Positions 8,478 to 17,002 of a stretch of DNA of 64,000 bases are shown piece by piece. A program made the translations under genes and the position numbers. Source of the DNA: DASZIT01 sp963819695 (GTDB lineage: Bacteria; Actinomycetota; Acidimicrobiia; Acidimicrobiales; RAAP-2); NCBI GenBank assembly GCA_963819695.1, contig CAWFXD010000001.1:558001-622000 (forward strand), given 5' to 3'. Every line of letters starts with the position of its first letter. Position 1 is the first letter of the stretch. The notes beneath the pieces were generated by a model. That model did not search any database, had not been told where the DNA came from, and saw nothing but the letters and a program-made list of their open reading frames with translations.

Positions 8478-9440
8478 ATGCGCACCTTGGTCACCGGAGG
8501 TGCCGGGTTCATCGGCTCGACCCTGGTGGATCGACTGCTGGCCGAAGGACATTCCGTCGACGTCGTTGACGACCTGTCTACGGGTTCCCTGTCCAATCTG
8601 GCCGAGTCTCGGGCGACCGCCGGCCACCGCTTGACGGTGAACAACCTCGATATTCGCTCCGCCGAGGTGGTGGATCTGATGATCCGCCGGCATCCCGAAG
8701 TGGTGTTCCACCTCGCGGCCCAAGCCGATGTGCGGCTGTCGGTGGAGCAACCGATCTTCGACGCCGACGTCAACCTGCTCGGGACCATTCGCATCCTCGA
8801 GGGAGCCCGGGCGTCCGGCGCCAGCCGGGTGGTGTTCGCGGCCAGCGGCGGGACGTTGTACGGAGATCCGGACCCGGCCGACCTGCCGATCAAGGAGTCG
8901 CTCCCACACGGCCCGCTGTCGCCATACGGCCTGTCGAAGAAGGCGGCCGTCGACTATCTGGTCGCCTACCGCGAACTGCACAACCTGGAGTTCGCAGCGT
9001 TGGCCCTCGCCAATGTGTACGGGCCCCGCCAGGATCCCCACGGCGAGGCCGGGGTGGTGTCCATCTTCGCCGAGCGCCTTGTCCGGGGCCAACCCGTCAC
9101 CGTCTTCGGCGACGGGGAGCAGACCCGGGATTTCGTCTACGTGGACGACGTAGTGGACGCCTTCGTGCGGGGTGCGACCAAAGGTGGGGGTCTGGTGTGC
9201 AACATCGGCACCGGTCGAGAGACCTCGGTCAATGAGCTCTTCCGCGAACTGAGTGCACAAGCCGGTGTCCGGGTACCGGTCGAGCACGCGCCGCTCCGTC
9301 CCGGCGAGCTGTTGCGGAGCAGCCTCGACCCCGCTCGTGCCGGTATCCACCTCGGTTGGAAACCCTGGACCGAGCTCGGAACCGGCACCGCGGCGGTACT
9401 CGAGTTCGTCCGTGAACAGATCGTGGCCTCGGGCGACTGA
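8478..9440 (+). CDS. NAD-dependent epimerase, UDP-glucose 4-epimerase-like
   Basis: This 320-residue extended SDR protein has GGAGFIGSTLVDRLL for NAD binding, FHLAAQADVRLSVE, AASGGTLYGDP, and SPYGLSKKAAVDYL with the Tyr-x3-Lys pair, then NVYGPRQDPHGEAGVVSIF. This set is typical of bacterial GalE-like 4-epimerases acting on UDP-glucose or UDP-GlcNAc. It follows the guanylyltransferase by 4 nt, so the two are probably co-transcribed. The ATG at 8478 is chosen because it immediately precedes the Rossmann strand; an upstream in-frame start would overlap the previous gene. It ends 24 nt from the convergent VOC gene. Confidence 0.8.
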   Translation: MRTLVTGGAGFIGSTLVDRLLAEGHSVDVVDDLSTGSLSNLAESRATAGHRLTVNNLDIRSAEVVDLMIRRHPEVVFHLAAQADVRLSVEQPIFDADVNLLGTIRILEGARASGASRVVFAASGGTLYGDPDPADLPIKESLPHGPLSPYGLSKKAAVDYLVAYRELHNLEFAALALANVYGPRQDPHGEAGVVSIFAERLVRGQPVTVFGDGEQTRDFVYVDDVVDAFVRGATKGGGLVCNIGTGRETSVNELFRELSAQAGVRVPVEHAPLRPGELLRSSLDPARAGIHLGWKPWTELGTGTAAVLEFVREQIVASGD

Positions 9441-9464
9441 TTCCCGGCGGTGGAAGAATGGCGG

Positions 9465-9878
9465 TCAGGCGGGCGGGCGGTGGTCGGCGGCGAAGGCGGC
9501 CTCCCGGTCTACATACGCCTTGAGCTCGATGGCATTGCCGCTCGGATCGAGGATCTTGGCCTTCCGCTGCTCTTGGGGTGTACCGGCATAGTCGACGGTC
9601 ACCGGGTCAAGCCACCGCACCTGGTACCGCCCCACCCGCTCGAGGACCCGGTCGAGTTCGTCGCCGGCGAGGGTGACCCCGAAATGTCGGACACCCCGCT
9701 GCCCGTCGTCCAGCACTTGATCGGGACGCTCCTGGAGGGTGAGCTGCATTCCGTAGAACCAGACGTCGCACCAGTCGGGATACGCCCTTCCGGGAGAGCA
9801 GCCCAGCGCCTCGACGTAGAAGCGTCGCGCCTCGGCGAGGTCGTCAACGGGAAGCGACAGATGCAGGATCGGTTCCAC
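9465..9878 (-). CDS. VOC superfamily (glyoxalase-like) protein
   Basis: This small protein (137 residues) has the paired beta-alpha-beta-beta-beta modules of the vicinal oxygen chelate fold: ILHLSLPVDDLAEARRFYVEALG at the N-terminus in two overlapping parts, GVRHFGVTLAGDELDRVLERV in the middle, and ILDPSGNAIELKAY at the end with the metal-ligand-type Glu. The family includes glyoxalases, dioxygenases and resistance proteins, so the substrate is unknown. Two GTG codons are adjacent; the second (9878) is 7 nt after a TACCTT hexamer and fits the leaderless spacing, the first (9881) would add one Val. The gene is monocistronic and convergent with the epimerase. Confidence 0.78.
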   Translation of the reverse strand: MEPILHLSLPVDDLAEARRFYVEALGCSPGRAYPDWCDVWFYGMQLTLQERPDQVLDDGQRGVRHFGVTLAGDELDRVLERVGRYQVRWLDPVTVDYAGTPQEQRKAKILDPSGNAIELKAYVDREAAFAADHRPPA

Positions 9879-9962
9879 CACCGACAAGGTACTTCCGAGG
9901 CGGTTTGGCGACCAGATCGACCTGGATCCTCGGCCCGGCGCTCGGACCGGGGCTCCACGTAC

Positions 9963-10058
9963 TACACTGGGTGGAGTCCTGGTGCGCATCAATTTCGCGA
10001 CAGGCCACGGTCGGGGTCTTCTCCCCGTCGTCCCCCACTGTCGCACGAAAGCGCTTCC
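9963..10058 (+). promoter_or_regulatory. Promoter (TACACT) and about 84-nt leader of the DEAD-box helicase
   Basis: TACACT at 9963-9968 predicts a start near 9975, leaving a leader of about 84 nt. The leader contains a 5-bp hairpin CGGGG-TCTTCT-CCCCG. Most other genes here look leaderless, so a long leader on an RNA helicase gene stands out; cold-shock helicase mRNAs often carry long leaders. Confidence 0.4.
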
Positions 10059-11627
10059 ATGCCCCTGCCCCAACCTTCGTTCGCCGATCTCGGCGTGCCC
10101 TCAGACATCGTCGCCGCGCTCAAAGCGCGATCCATCATCACCCCGTTCCCCATCCAGTCCGCCACCGTCATTGACGCCATGGCCGGCCGCGACGTATGCG
10201 GCAAGGCCCCGACCGGGTCGGGGAAGACGCTGGCCTTCGGAATCGGGGCGGTGGCCCGTCTCACCGGGAAGCCGTCCCGCCCCAAGCATCCCCGGATGCT
10301 GGTGCTCACCCCCACTCGCGAGCTCTGCGCCCAGGTTGCCTCCGAGCTGGCCACGCTCTGCTCCTCCCGGAATTTGCGGGTCGAGACCTTCTACGGAGGC
10401 GTCGGCTACGGGCCCCAACTCAAGTCGCTCTCCCGAGGGGTGGATATCGCGGTGGCGTGCCCGGGCCGCCTCGGCGACCTGATCGAACGAGGCAGCATCC
10501 GTCTGGATGCCGTCGAGATCGTGGTCATCGACGAAGCCGACCGGATGGCCGACATGGGATTTCTGCCCGATGTCCGCCGGCTGCTCGACCAGACCCCCAG
10601 CACCCGTCAGACGCTCCTCTTCTCGGCAACCTTGGACGGCGACATCGACGTGCTGGTGAAGCGGTATCAGAAGGATCCCGTCCGGCACGAACTCGAAGCC
10701 GAGGAAGATGCCAGCGAGGCGGTGCATCTGTTCTGGAAGGTGTCGTCGGGCGACCGGGTGGAGACGACGGCGTCGATCGCCGCCGCCTCCGGCCCGACCA
10801 TCGTGTTCTGCCGGACCAAGCACAGTACCGACCGGATCGCTCGCCAGCTCGAGCAACGCGGGGTTCGGGCGGCGGCGATCCACGGCGACCGGAGCCAGAA
10901 GCAGCGGGAGCGGGCACTCGAGTCGTTCGTCCGAGGCTCGGTGGATGCACTGATTGCCACCGACGTGGCCGCTCGGGGTATCCATGTCGACGGGGTGAAC
11001 GCTGTGGTCCACTTCGATCCGCCGACCGATGCCAAGGATTACGTGCACCGATCGGGGCGCACGGCCCGGGCGGGAGCCACCGGGGTGGTCATCAGCTTCG
11101 TGACCCCGGACAAGACCGGCGCGGTGAAGCGGATCCAACGGGATCTGGGCATCCGGACGGGGATAGACCACCCGGACATGGCGAAAATCTCCGAAGTGAT
11201 CGGCGAGCCCCCGCCCCGTCGCACCCACCAGGCGCCGGTGTCGGCCAACGGTTCGACCAACGGCTCCGATCGGTACGGTTCCGACCGGCCGGCGAGGTCG
11301 AACAGCTCGACCCGCACCGGGAAGCCGTGGAAGCAGCGTCCTGCCTCGAGCCGGGGCCCGGGTGAAGGACCGCGTGTTCACGGGTCAGACTCTGGGTCGT
11401 CCAACGGAAATGGAAGCGGAGGTGGCCACAAGAAGAAGCTCGGGGCCACCGGCAGCTGGAGCAAATCCGGCAAGCCTGGCTCCAAGCCCTCGGGGGTCCG
11501 TGGCTATGCCGGCAACGGCAAGAACGGTGCGGGCAAATCCAAAGTCGGATCTCACTCCCACGGCCATGGTGGGCAGAACGGCGCTGGCAAGCAGGTTGCC
11601 GGCGCCGGTGGCCGCCGCGGCCGCTGA
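10059..11627 (+). CDS. DEAD-box ATP-dependent RNA helicase
   Basis: This 522-residue protein has the DEAD-box motifs in order: the Q-motif region PSFADLG and PIQSATV, Walker A APTGSGKT, PTRELCAQ, CPGRLGDL, DEAD as VIDEADRMADMGF, SAT as LLFSATLDG, then FCRTKH, ATDVAARGIHV and HRSGRTARAG in the second RecA domain. It would unwind short RNA duplexes in ribosome assembly or RNA decay. About 130 C-terminal residues after the helicase core are rich in Gly, Asn, Ser and Lys (GNGSGGGHKKK), a disordered RNA-binding tail typical of the RhlE group. The reading frame is open far upstream, but the ATG at 10059 starts just before the Q-motif region and matches the family. Confidence 0.9.
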   Translation: MPLPQPSFADLGVPSDIVAALKARSIITPFPIQSATVIDAMAGRDVCGKAPTGSGKTLAFGIGAVARLTGKPSRPKHPRMLVLTPTRELCAQVASELATLCSSRNLRVETFYGGVGYGPQLKSLSRGVDIAVACPGRLGDLIERGSIRLDAVEIVVIDEADRMADMGFLPDVRRLLDQTPSTRQTLLFSATLDGDIDVLVKRYQKDPVRHELEAEEDASEAVHLFWKVSSGDRVETTASIAAASGPTIVFCRTKHSTDRIARQLEQRGVRAAAIHGDRSQKQRERALESFVRGSVDALIATDVAARGIHVDGVNAVVHFDPPTDAKDYVHRSGRTARAGATGVVISFVTPDKTGAVKRIQRDLGIRTGIDHPDMAKISEVIGEPPPRRTHQAPVSANGSTNGSDRYGSDRPARSNSSTRTGKPWKQRPASSRGPGEGPRVHGSDSGSSNGNGSGGGHKKKLGATGSWSKSGKPGSKPSGVRGYAGNGKNGAGKSKVGSHSHGHGGQNGAGKQVAGAGGRRGR

Positions 11628-11678
11628 TCCCGGGCCCAGCTGGACCGGAAAGCCCCCAAAAGCTTCATCTCGATCTCG

Positions 11679-11693
11679 CCCCCGCACCGGGGG
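11679..11693 (+). terminator. GC hairpin downstream of the helicase gene
   Basis: CCCCCG-CAC-CGGGGG forms a perfect 6-bp stem 52 nt after the helicase stop. There is no T-run, so it may act as an actinobacterial-style hairpin terminator or only as an RNA 3' end structure. The rest of 11628-11870 shows no gene. Confidence 0.35.
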
Positions 11694-11870
11694 TAGTCAG
11701 CGGTCTTCATCGGAGTTGACACTCGGTAGTCGACCCGAATCACTTGGCCCATGTGTGCTACCAAGCGGGTGCATGTCTCTGCGGCCAGCGATCCTGGGGG
11801 TAATAACGGCATTTTGCCGGCGGTCCTGCCCTGACGGGAACCAATCGTCGCTCCGCGGACATTATTAGGT

Positions 11871-12452
11871 GTGAGACACAACAAGGCGGTCGGCGCTACC
11901 TCCACCGGCGACGCATCGGACGCGGTCGCCTTCGGCCAGCTCTTCGGTCGTCACGCTCAGGCCGTCTACGCCTTCTGTGCGCGTCGAACGGCCGACCTTG
12001 CCTTGGCAGAGGACCTCACCTCCATCACCTTCCTGGAGGCCTGGCGCCACCGGGAGAGGGTGCCATCGGGAGACGCCGGAAGCGCCCTCCCTTGGCTGCT
12101 TGGTGTATCGAACAACGTGGTGCGGAACGCCAGGCGGGGGCAGCGCCGATACCACGAAGCCTTGGAGCGGCTTCCTGCCCCGCCGCTGGTCCCTTCCGCC
12201 GAAGACCAAGCGATCGCTCGCTCCACGACCGAAGCCGGGTTACGACACGCACTCGACACCATATTGGCACTCCCTGAACGGCAGCAGGAGGTGGTCATGT
12301 TGGTCTTGTGGAGCGGTCTGTCCTACGAGGAGGCGGCCACGGCGCTGGCGATTCCGGTTGGCACCGTGCGATCGCGGCTCTCACGCGCCCGAATCAAGCT
12401 CCAGGTTGCTCTCATCCCCCCTACTCATGCCGTCCTAAAGGAGTCCTCATGA
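11871..12452 (+). CDS. ECF-type RNA polymerase sigma factor
   Basis: This 193-residue protein has sigma region 2 (FGQLFGRHAQAVYAFCARR, then AEDLTSITFLEAWRH with the core-binding DLT-x-TF pattern) and region 4 (LPERQQEVVMLVLW, LSYEEAATAL, VGTVRSRLSRAR, the -35-recognising helix-turn-helix). It lacks regions 1 and 3, as in ECF factors. The GTG start follows an AT-rich ATTATTAGGT stretch. The next gene overlaps by 4 bases (ATGA) and encodes a single-pass membrane protein, so sigma factor and partner are translationally coupled. The anti-sigma role of the partner is inferred. Target promoters are unknown. Confidence 0.85.
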   Translation: MRHNKAVGATSTGDASDAVAFGQLFGRHAQAVYAFCARRTADLALAEDLTSITFLEAWRHRERVPSGDAGSALPWLLGVSNNVVRNARRGQRRYHEALERLPAPPLVPSAEDQAIARSTTEAGLRHALDTILALPERQQEVVMLVLWSGLSYEEAATALAIPVGTVRSRLSRARIKLQVALIPPTHAVLKESS

Positions 12453-13273
12453 TCGACTTGCAACCCGCACCGGTGCCCGAACTCAGCGAGGAGTGGATCA
12501 CTTCGCACCAGACCGCGCTCATCAGCGTTCTCTCTCAAAGGCAGCGCAGGCCTCTTCGGTGGGTGGCCCTCGCCGGTGCGACGGCTGTGGCCACTACCGT
12601 CTCGAGCCTCGTCCTTGTCGGGGGAAGCCAACAGTTTGCCTTCGCGGGTTGGTCCCCTTCCCCGACACCGCCCGCAAGCGGCCAGCTCACCAGCGCCGAT
12701 GTCGGGTGCCAGGCGCAGCTCGGCCAGCTACCGCCTTCGTCTAACAAGGGCGCCGATGCCGCATCCCTGACCCCCGAGTTGAGCGACGTTCGGGGTCCCT
12801 ACACAGTCACCGTGTTAGGCAATGGCACCGGGAGTAGCGCCCTTTGCATCACCACCCCAGATGGCAACTCGGCAGTTCGCTGGCTGATGCAGTCGGGAGC
12901 ATCCGCGAGCGCCGGCGCGATCGCGGTGGACCAGATCAGCAACTTGGCCCGCGAGAGTCAGCCGTACACCTTGGTGGAAGGCCGCACCGGTGATGGGGTC
13001 ACAGGTGTGAACCTAGTCCTCGGGAATGGGAGCAAGGTGACGGCGACCAGCGGCAACGGAGTGTTCGTTGCCTGGTGGCCAGGGAGCGAGAGCATCACTG
13101 CTGCGATCGTCTCGACCGCGACCGGCGTTTCGACCCAGACCTTGAACCTGCCCGGACCCGGTATTCCATCCTCCCCCAAGTCTCCACCACCGTCGTCTCC
13201 TCCTGGGACGCGGACGTCGTGTATTCCAAGTGCGGAAGTCGCCTGTTCGGTCGGGACCGCGGGGACGTCCTGA
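12449..13273 (+). CDS. Single-pass membrane protein coupled to the ECF sigma factor
   Basis: This 274-residue protein starts at an ATG overlapping the sigma stop. Residues 1-32 are cytoplasmic (SEEWITSHQTALISVL, arginine-rich), followed by one helix at about 33-55 (WVALAGATAVATTVSSLVLVG) and an outside domain with two Cys residues (VGCQAQLG, ALCITTPDG). This is the layout of anti-sigma factors, but no zinc-binding anti-sigma motif (H-x3-C-x2-C) is seen, so the role is inferred from coupling and topology. The last 40 residues turn abruptly Pro/Ser-rich after LNLPGPGIPSSP. Another frame there reads VSTTVVSSWDADVVYSKCG, so a frameshift near 13170 is possible but unproven. The 148 nt to the P450 gene are empty. 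Confidence 0.62.
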   Translation: MIDLQPAPVPELSEEWITSHQTALISVLSQRQRRPLRWVALAGATAVATTVSSLVLVGGSQQFAFAGWSPSPTPPASGQLTSADVGCQAQLGQLPPSSNKGADAASLTPELSDVRGPYTVTVLGNGTGSSALCITTPDGNSAVRWLMQSGASASAGAIAVDQISNLARESQPYTLVEGRTGDGVTGVNLVLGNGSKVTATSGNGVFVAWWPGSESITAAIVSTATGVSTQTLNLPGPGIPSSPKSPPPSSPPGTRTSCIPSAEVACSVGTAGTS

Positions 13274-13421
13274 AATGCCGCTCCAACACTCCCAGAGGAC
13301 GCGACCCAGAAGGCAGGAAACCGCCCCATGACGCTCGGCAACACCGAAACCGGAGGTGACCAATATCGCCGGACCTGCAGGGCACTCACGGTGTCTCCGA
13401 CCGGCACGTTTGGGGCGGCGC

Positions 13422-14642
13422 TTAGGAGGCAACCAAGTGCACGGGGAGTTCCGCATGACGGCGGACCATGAGGCTGTTCGCCCACCTCGGCGCGCGAAGA
13501 GGATCGAGTGTGATCTCGCTCGTTCGGGCAAGCAGAACACTGAGCACATTCCTCGCTTCCACCCGAGCAAGGGGTGCTCCAACGCAGTGGTGAATGCCCC
13601 TGCCGAACGCAACATGTCGACGCGGAACTTGCCGAGTCAGGTCGACGGTCTCGGGATGATCAAACATCGCGGGGTCGCGGTTGGCAGCACCCCAGAGGAG
13701 CAGGACCGTTGCTCCGGCTGGGATCTCCACACCACCGAGTGCAGTGTCATCTGGCACGAAGCGCATGTGATAGCGGAATGGCGGCTCTAGCCGTAGAGCC
13801 TCCTCGACGAACATCGGGACCATCTCGGGGCGCTCACGCAGTTGACTCTGAAGATCTCGTTGTTCAGCCAGGATACGGACAGCATTGCCAATCAGGCTCG
13901 CAGTGGATTCACCGCCAGCGCTGAGCAACGTGTGGAGAATGACGTTGGCCTCTATTTCCGAGAGCGCACGACTATTGACGCCTTGGGCGACTGCCCCGAG
14001 AAGGTCGTCCATCGGCTCGCTTATGGCTGCTGAGAGTTGACCAGATATCCATTTCCCTATTTCACCGGTCCGTGCGATGTGGGCGACCAACTCATCGTAG
14101 GACAGCGTCGATCCCAGCATGGCGGTCGATTCGAAAGCTGCGTTCAGCAACTGGTCCAGGTCGCTGTGGTGGAATCCGATGAGGCGGCTGATCATCGTGA
14201 TGGGTACAACGTTGCCGATTGCCGCCATGAAGTCCACAGAACCTTCGCTGAGCGCCTGGCTTACACAGTCCTCGGCGATCTCTACGATGTCCGGTTCTAG
14301 AGCTGCCATCCGCTTGGCCACAAGTTCAGGGAACACCGTGTCTCGGTGCAGTGCGTGCATCGGAGGATCGGCCGTGGCCAGCGCCTGGACTCCAGCATCA
14401 CCGAAAGGAAGGCGACAAGGCATGCCATGGTCGTCTCGGTAGAGAAGGCAGTTCAAGTTCGACGAAAAGTCCTCCACTCGGCCAGCGGCCTCGGCCAGGA
14501 GTTGGAATGTGGCGACTGTGAAGATCCCTGTGCCGGGTACTTCCCATACTGGTGCATTGGCCCGAAGATCCTCGTAGAAGCCGTATGGCTCGTCGATCAC
14601 GGCTGGATCGAGCAGATGCGTTCCGGAGATTGTTGGGCCCAT
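13422..14642 (-). CDS. Cytochrome P450
   Basis: This 406-residue protein has all P450 landmarks: the I-helix oxygen-activation motif AGGEST, the K-helix Glu-x2-Arg as EALR, and the haem-binding loop FGRGIHHCVGAPLAR with the proximal Cys. The length and soluble character fit a bacterial class I enzyme that needs a separate ferredoxin and reductase; none is encoded nearby. Substrate is unknown. The gene lies in a stretch (11.9-16.1 kb) whose base use is visibly less GC-biased than its surroundings, with a PNPOx-fold protein upstream and a broken dehydrogenase nearby, which suggests acquired catabolic or tailoring genes. The 147 nt upstream hold no gene. Confidence 0.9.
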   Translation of the reverse strand: MGPTISGTHLLDPAVIDEPYGFYEDLRANAPVWEVPGTGIFTVATFQLLAEAAGRVEDFSSNLNCLLYRDDHGMPCRLPFGDAGVQALATADPPMHALHRDTVFPELVAKRMAALEPDIVEIAEDCVSQALSEGSVDFMAAIGNVVPITMISRLIGFHHSDLDQLLNAAFESTAMLGSTLSYDELVAHIARTGEIGKWISGQLSAAISEPMDDLLGAVAQGVNSRALSEIEANVILHTLLSAGGESTASLIGNAVRILAEQRDLQSQLRERPEMVPMFVEEALRLEPPFRYHMRFVPDDTALGGVEIPAGATVLLLWGAANRDPAMFDHPETVDLTRQVPRRHVAFGRGIHHCVGAPLARVEARNVLSVLLARTSEITLDPLRAPRWANSLMVRRHAELPVHLVAS

Positions 14643-14789
14643 GCCTGGCAGTTTTGCACTGCTGCCCCTGGGATGTCCCTGAACCCCGGACTCCGCCGTT
14701 ATTCGTACACCTAGGACTGGGCCCGGACGAGCGCGGTCGTGAGTCAGACCTCGATCGGCGAGGCCGGTCAGCCCCTCGCTGAGTTGTGG

Positions 14790-15314
14790 TTAGAACCTGA
14801 AGCGAGTCAGCCCGCCCGGCTCGGTGCCCAGCGCCACGGTCACCGAATGTGGCTTGATGCGAAATACATTCCACGGCGGTGGCCCCTGCGACGGCGCGTT
14901 GAACGGTGCGGTGATACCGCCCCCGGTCTCGTCCAATTCGGCGGGCCACCCCTGATCCGCCCAGGCCTTGGCGAGGCGAGTCAGTATGGTCGGATCGGTC
15001 TCCCGTTCTGCCTCACCTTCGGCGACGACATCTGCACCTCGAATCGACACTGCGATCGCACATCGCCGGTCGCGGGCGACGTTGCGGCTCTTCCGGGTAC
15101 CCGATCCGGTCTGGAACCAGAAGCTTCCGTCCAGCCAGAGCGCACCGACAGCAGTCACGTGGGGGCTCCCGTCCTCGTTCACCGTCGAGAGCCATGTCGT
15201 GCGAGCGTTGTGGGCGTCGGGAGCCGGCCGCGAACCAGCATCGAGCTCTTCGACAACGTTCGCCCAGTTCACCGGGGGCAGCCCGTCCGTCGCACCCAAG
15301 TTGATGATGTCCAT
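14790..15314 (-). CDS. PNPOx-fold flavin/F420-type oxidoreductase family protein
   Basis: This 174-residue protein has the split-barrel pattern of pyridoxamine-phosphate-oxidase-like proteins: ARTTWLSTVNEDGSPHVTAVGALWLDGSFWF, read as consecutive strands, then GTRKSRNVARDRRCAIAVSIRGADVVAEGEAE and a C-terminal WNVFRIKPHSVTVAL. Such proteins bind FMN or F420. Because cofD and cofE are encoded 3 kb away, F420 is plausible, but the cofactor cannot be read from sequence. An AGGGA sequence 8-9 nt upstream of the ATG is a plausible ribosome site. A degenerate SDR fragment lies beyond its start. Confidence 0.72.
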   Translation of the reverse strand: MDIINLGATDGLPPVNWANVVEELDAGSRPAPDAHNARTTWLSTVNEDGSPHVTAVGALWLDGSFWFQTGSGTRKSRNVARDRRCAIAVSIRGADVVAEGEAERETDPTILTRLAKAWADQGWPAELDETGGGITAPFNAPSQGPPPWNVFRIKPHSVTVALGTEPGGLTRFRF

Positions 15315-15504
15315 TGCGTCTTCCCTTCTGGTCGTAGGGCGACACTGCTCAGTGCCGTGTCTCCTATTTGACGTCTACCGGCCAGCAAAGTCATCGCGGA
15401 TCAGAAAGGCGGTGGTCCTCCAGCCTCGCAGGTCTGCTCGCTATGGCCCTGAACGCCGGGTATGGCGGGTCGAGTTCTGGCGATCTGGTCGCAATCCGGC
15501 GTCA

Positions 15505-15692
15505 TTAGCCGAGTTCACCCTCGCCTTCCCGGAAGGTGCCCGTGGCCGTCCTTGCCGATGGTGGCCATGCGGACGATGACCTCCGCGCCCTTCTCGACCG
15601 GCTGCCCCGCCCCGCTAAAGGGGGTGAGGTCGGTCGCGGTGAAGCCCGGCTCGGCCGCGTTGAACTTGATGTCGGGCAGGGCTTTGGCGTGC
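15505..15692 (-). pseudogene. Remnant of a short-chain dehydrogenase (C-terminal fragment, frameshifted)
   Basis: Reading the minus strand from about 15692 gives HAKALPDIKFNAAEPGFTATDL and then VEKGAEVIVRMATIGKDG in parts, the end of a classical SDR after its catalytic Tyr-x3-Lys. At about 15545 the frame must shift by a lost pair of bases to continue as TGTFREGEGELG before the stop. No catalytic core or start is present. The fragment begins exactly at the end of the neighbouring SnoaL-like gene, so a deletion or insertion probably removed the 5' part. The 190 nt between it and the PNPOx-fold gene (15315-15504) hold nothing recognisable. Confidence 0.6.
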
Positions 15693-16067
15693 TCATGACG
15701 TCACTGCATCCTCGCGTCTCTCGAAGACGGTCATCCGACTGATCAGACCGGCATCGAATGAGTAGCGGTGATATACGACCGTCGGCTCGATCAGCGGATT
15801 GCCAACCAGGTCGAATATGCGCTGGTCGATGACCGCAATCAGGTCGTCATCGACCTCCAAGAACCCGGTCGGGACGACGTGGGGAGCGGCCACGGCAAAC
15901 TGGGCCTCCCAGTACTGCCGGATCGCGGCCTTGCCTTCGAGCACGACCCCGTGAGCTACGTCGGGCCACCGGACCTCGTCGGTCATCACGGCCAACAGGT
16001 CGTCGATCTTTCGCTCGTTGAAGAGACGGTAGGCACGCTCCAGGGAGGCAACCTTCGCGCTGTCCAC
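15693..16067 (-). CDS. SnoaL-like / nuclear transport factor 2 fold protein
   Basis: This 124-residue protein has the NTF2-like layout: an N-terminal helix pair (ERAYRLFNERKIDDLLAVM), DEVRWPDVAHG, then WEAQFAVAAPHVVPTGF and a closing strand pair around VVYHRYSFDAGLISRMTVF. The fold serves as isomerase, dehydratase, polyketide cyclase or simple binding domain, so no activity is assigned. The GTG start is preceded by TACAGT with a 6-nt spacer (16074-16079 on the plus strand), fitting leaderless transcription. Its stop lies against the SDR remnant, which may once have been in the same operon. Confidence 0.7.
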   Translation of the reverse strand: MDSAKVASLERAYRLFNERKIDDLLAVMTDEVRWPDVAHGVVLEGKAAIRQYWEAQFAVAAPHVVPTGFLEVDDDLIAVIDQRIFDLVGNPLIEPTVVYHRYSFDAGLISRMTVFERREDAVTS

Positions 16068-16093
16068 CCCTCAACTGTAGGTGAGCCTGTGCG

Positions 16094-17002
16094 CTACGAC
16101 TCGGGTATCTGGGCTCGTTCTCGGAGCAGCCGCTGGCGATCGTCAGCGCCGAGGTGCGCGGGCTCGGTCGATTCGATGAAATCGAGGAGCGCATCGACGA
16201 ACTGCTCGGGCGCTTCGATCTGAGGGAAGTGGCCCACGCCCTCGATGATCACCAGTCGGCTCCCGGGCATCGCCTGGTGCGCGGCGTAAGCGTGACTCAC
16301 CGGGATGATGTCATCCCGGTCTCCCCAGATGATCAAGGTTGGCATTGGAGTTGCCAAGTAGAGGCGATCCATTGCGCTCACCGTCTGACCCCCCGGATCG
16401 ATGACGGACCTGATGGTGCGTGCGAACGCCTTGCGGTTCTCTGCCTCGGCCAGCGACGCATAGGCGCTCCACATCTCGCCGAAACGACCCAAGTGGATCC
16501 CCTGATCGTTGATCCTCCGGAACAGACTGTCCCCCCAATCGCGGACGAACCCGGGAAAGATCACCGGCATCACGTACTCGCTTCCCGGCAACGTCATGAA
16601 CCGGAGCATCCAGCTGACTTCTCGTCCGAGCCCTCCGCTGTCGACGAGGACCAGACGCTCACATCGCTCGGGGTGCTGGTAGGCGAGCTGCATGGCTACC
16701 CCTCCGCCAAACGACTGGCCCACCACGGTTGTTCGGTCAATGCCGAGGACTTCGAGCAGATCACGAATCCCGCTCGCGAACGCACCCAGTGAGTAGTCCC
16801 CGGTGGGCTTCTCGGACTGACCGTGGCCCATCAGGTCCGGTGCGATCACCGTGAAGCGATCCGTGAGTCGGGGAATGACGTCCCGCCAGGTTCGAGAGCT
16901 GCCGGCGATGCCGTGGATGAGGAGCAGTGGAGGGCCGCTGCCTTCCATTTGGTACGCCATGTCGTGACCGTGGATCGAGACGTGCTGGAGTTGACCTTCC
17001 AT
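16094..17002 (-). CDS. Alpha/beta hydrolase
   Basis: This 302-residue protein has the oxyanion region LIHGIAGSS, DLMGHGQSEKP, the nucleophile elbow GQSFGGG with the catalytic Ser, the acid region IIWGDRDDIIPVSHA and the catalytic His in GVGHFPQIEAPEQF. All three triad residues are therefore present. It resembles C-C bond hydrolases and esterases, but the substrate is unknown. The ATG at 17002 is chosen because homology-like sequence starts there, although the frame stays open upstream. It is divergent from the FKBP gene with 117 nt between them. Confidence 0.82.
   Translation of the reverse strand: MEGQLQHVSIHGHDMAYQMEGSGPPLLLIHGIAGSSRTWRDVIPRLTDRFTVIAPDLMGHGQSEKPTGDYSLGAFASGIRDLLEVLGIDRTTVVGQSFGGGVAMQLAYQHPERCERLVLVDSGGLGREVSWMLRFMTLPGSEYVMPVIFPGFVRDWGDSLFRRINDQGIHLGRFGEMWSAYASLAEAENRKAFARTIRSVIDPGGQTVSAMDRLYLATPMPTLIIWGDRDDIIPVSHAYAAHQAMPGSRLVIIEGVGHFPQIEAPEQFVDALLDFIESTEPAHLGADDRQRLLRERAQIPES

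Noticed and set aside
9450..10058. Upstream extension of the DEAD-box helicase frame
   Set aside because: The extension is antisense to the VOC gene and lies before a promoter-like TACACT; the helicase family starts at the ATG at 10059.
13075..13359. Separate 94-codon gene at the end of the sigma partner
   Set aside because: It overlaps the partner gene in another frame and has no start signal; it may at most reflect a frameshift near 13170.
15505..15696. 63-codon minus-strand ORF read as an intact small gene
   Set aside because: Most of it is out of frame with the SDR similarity; only its last residues match, so a remnant is the better explanation.
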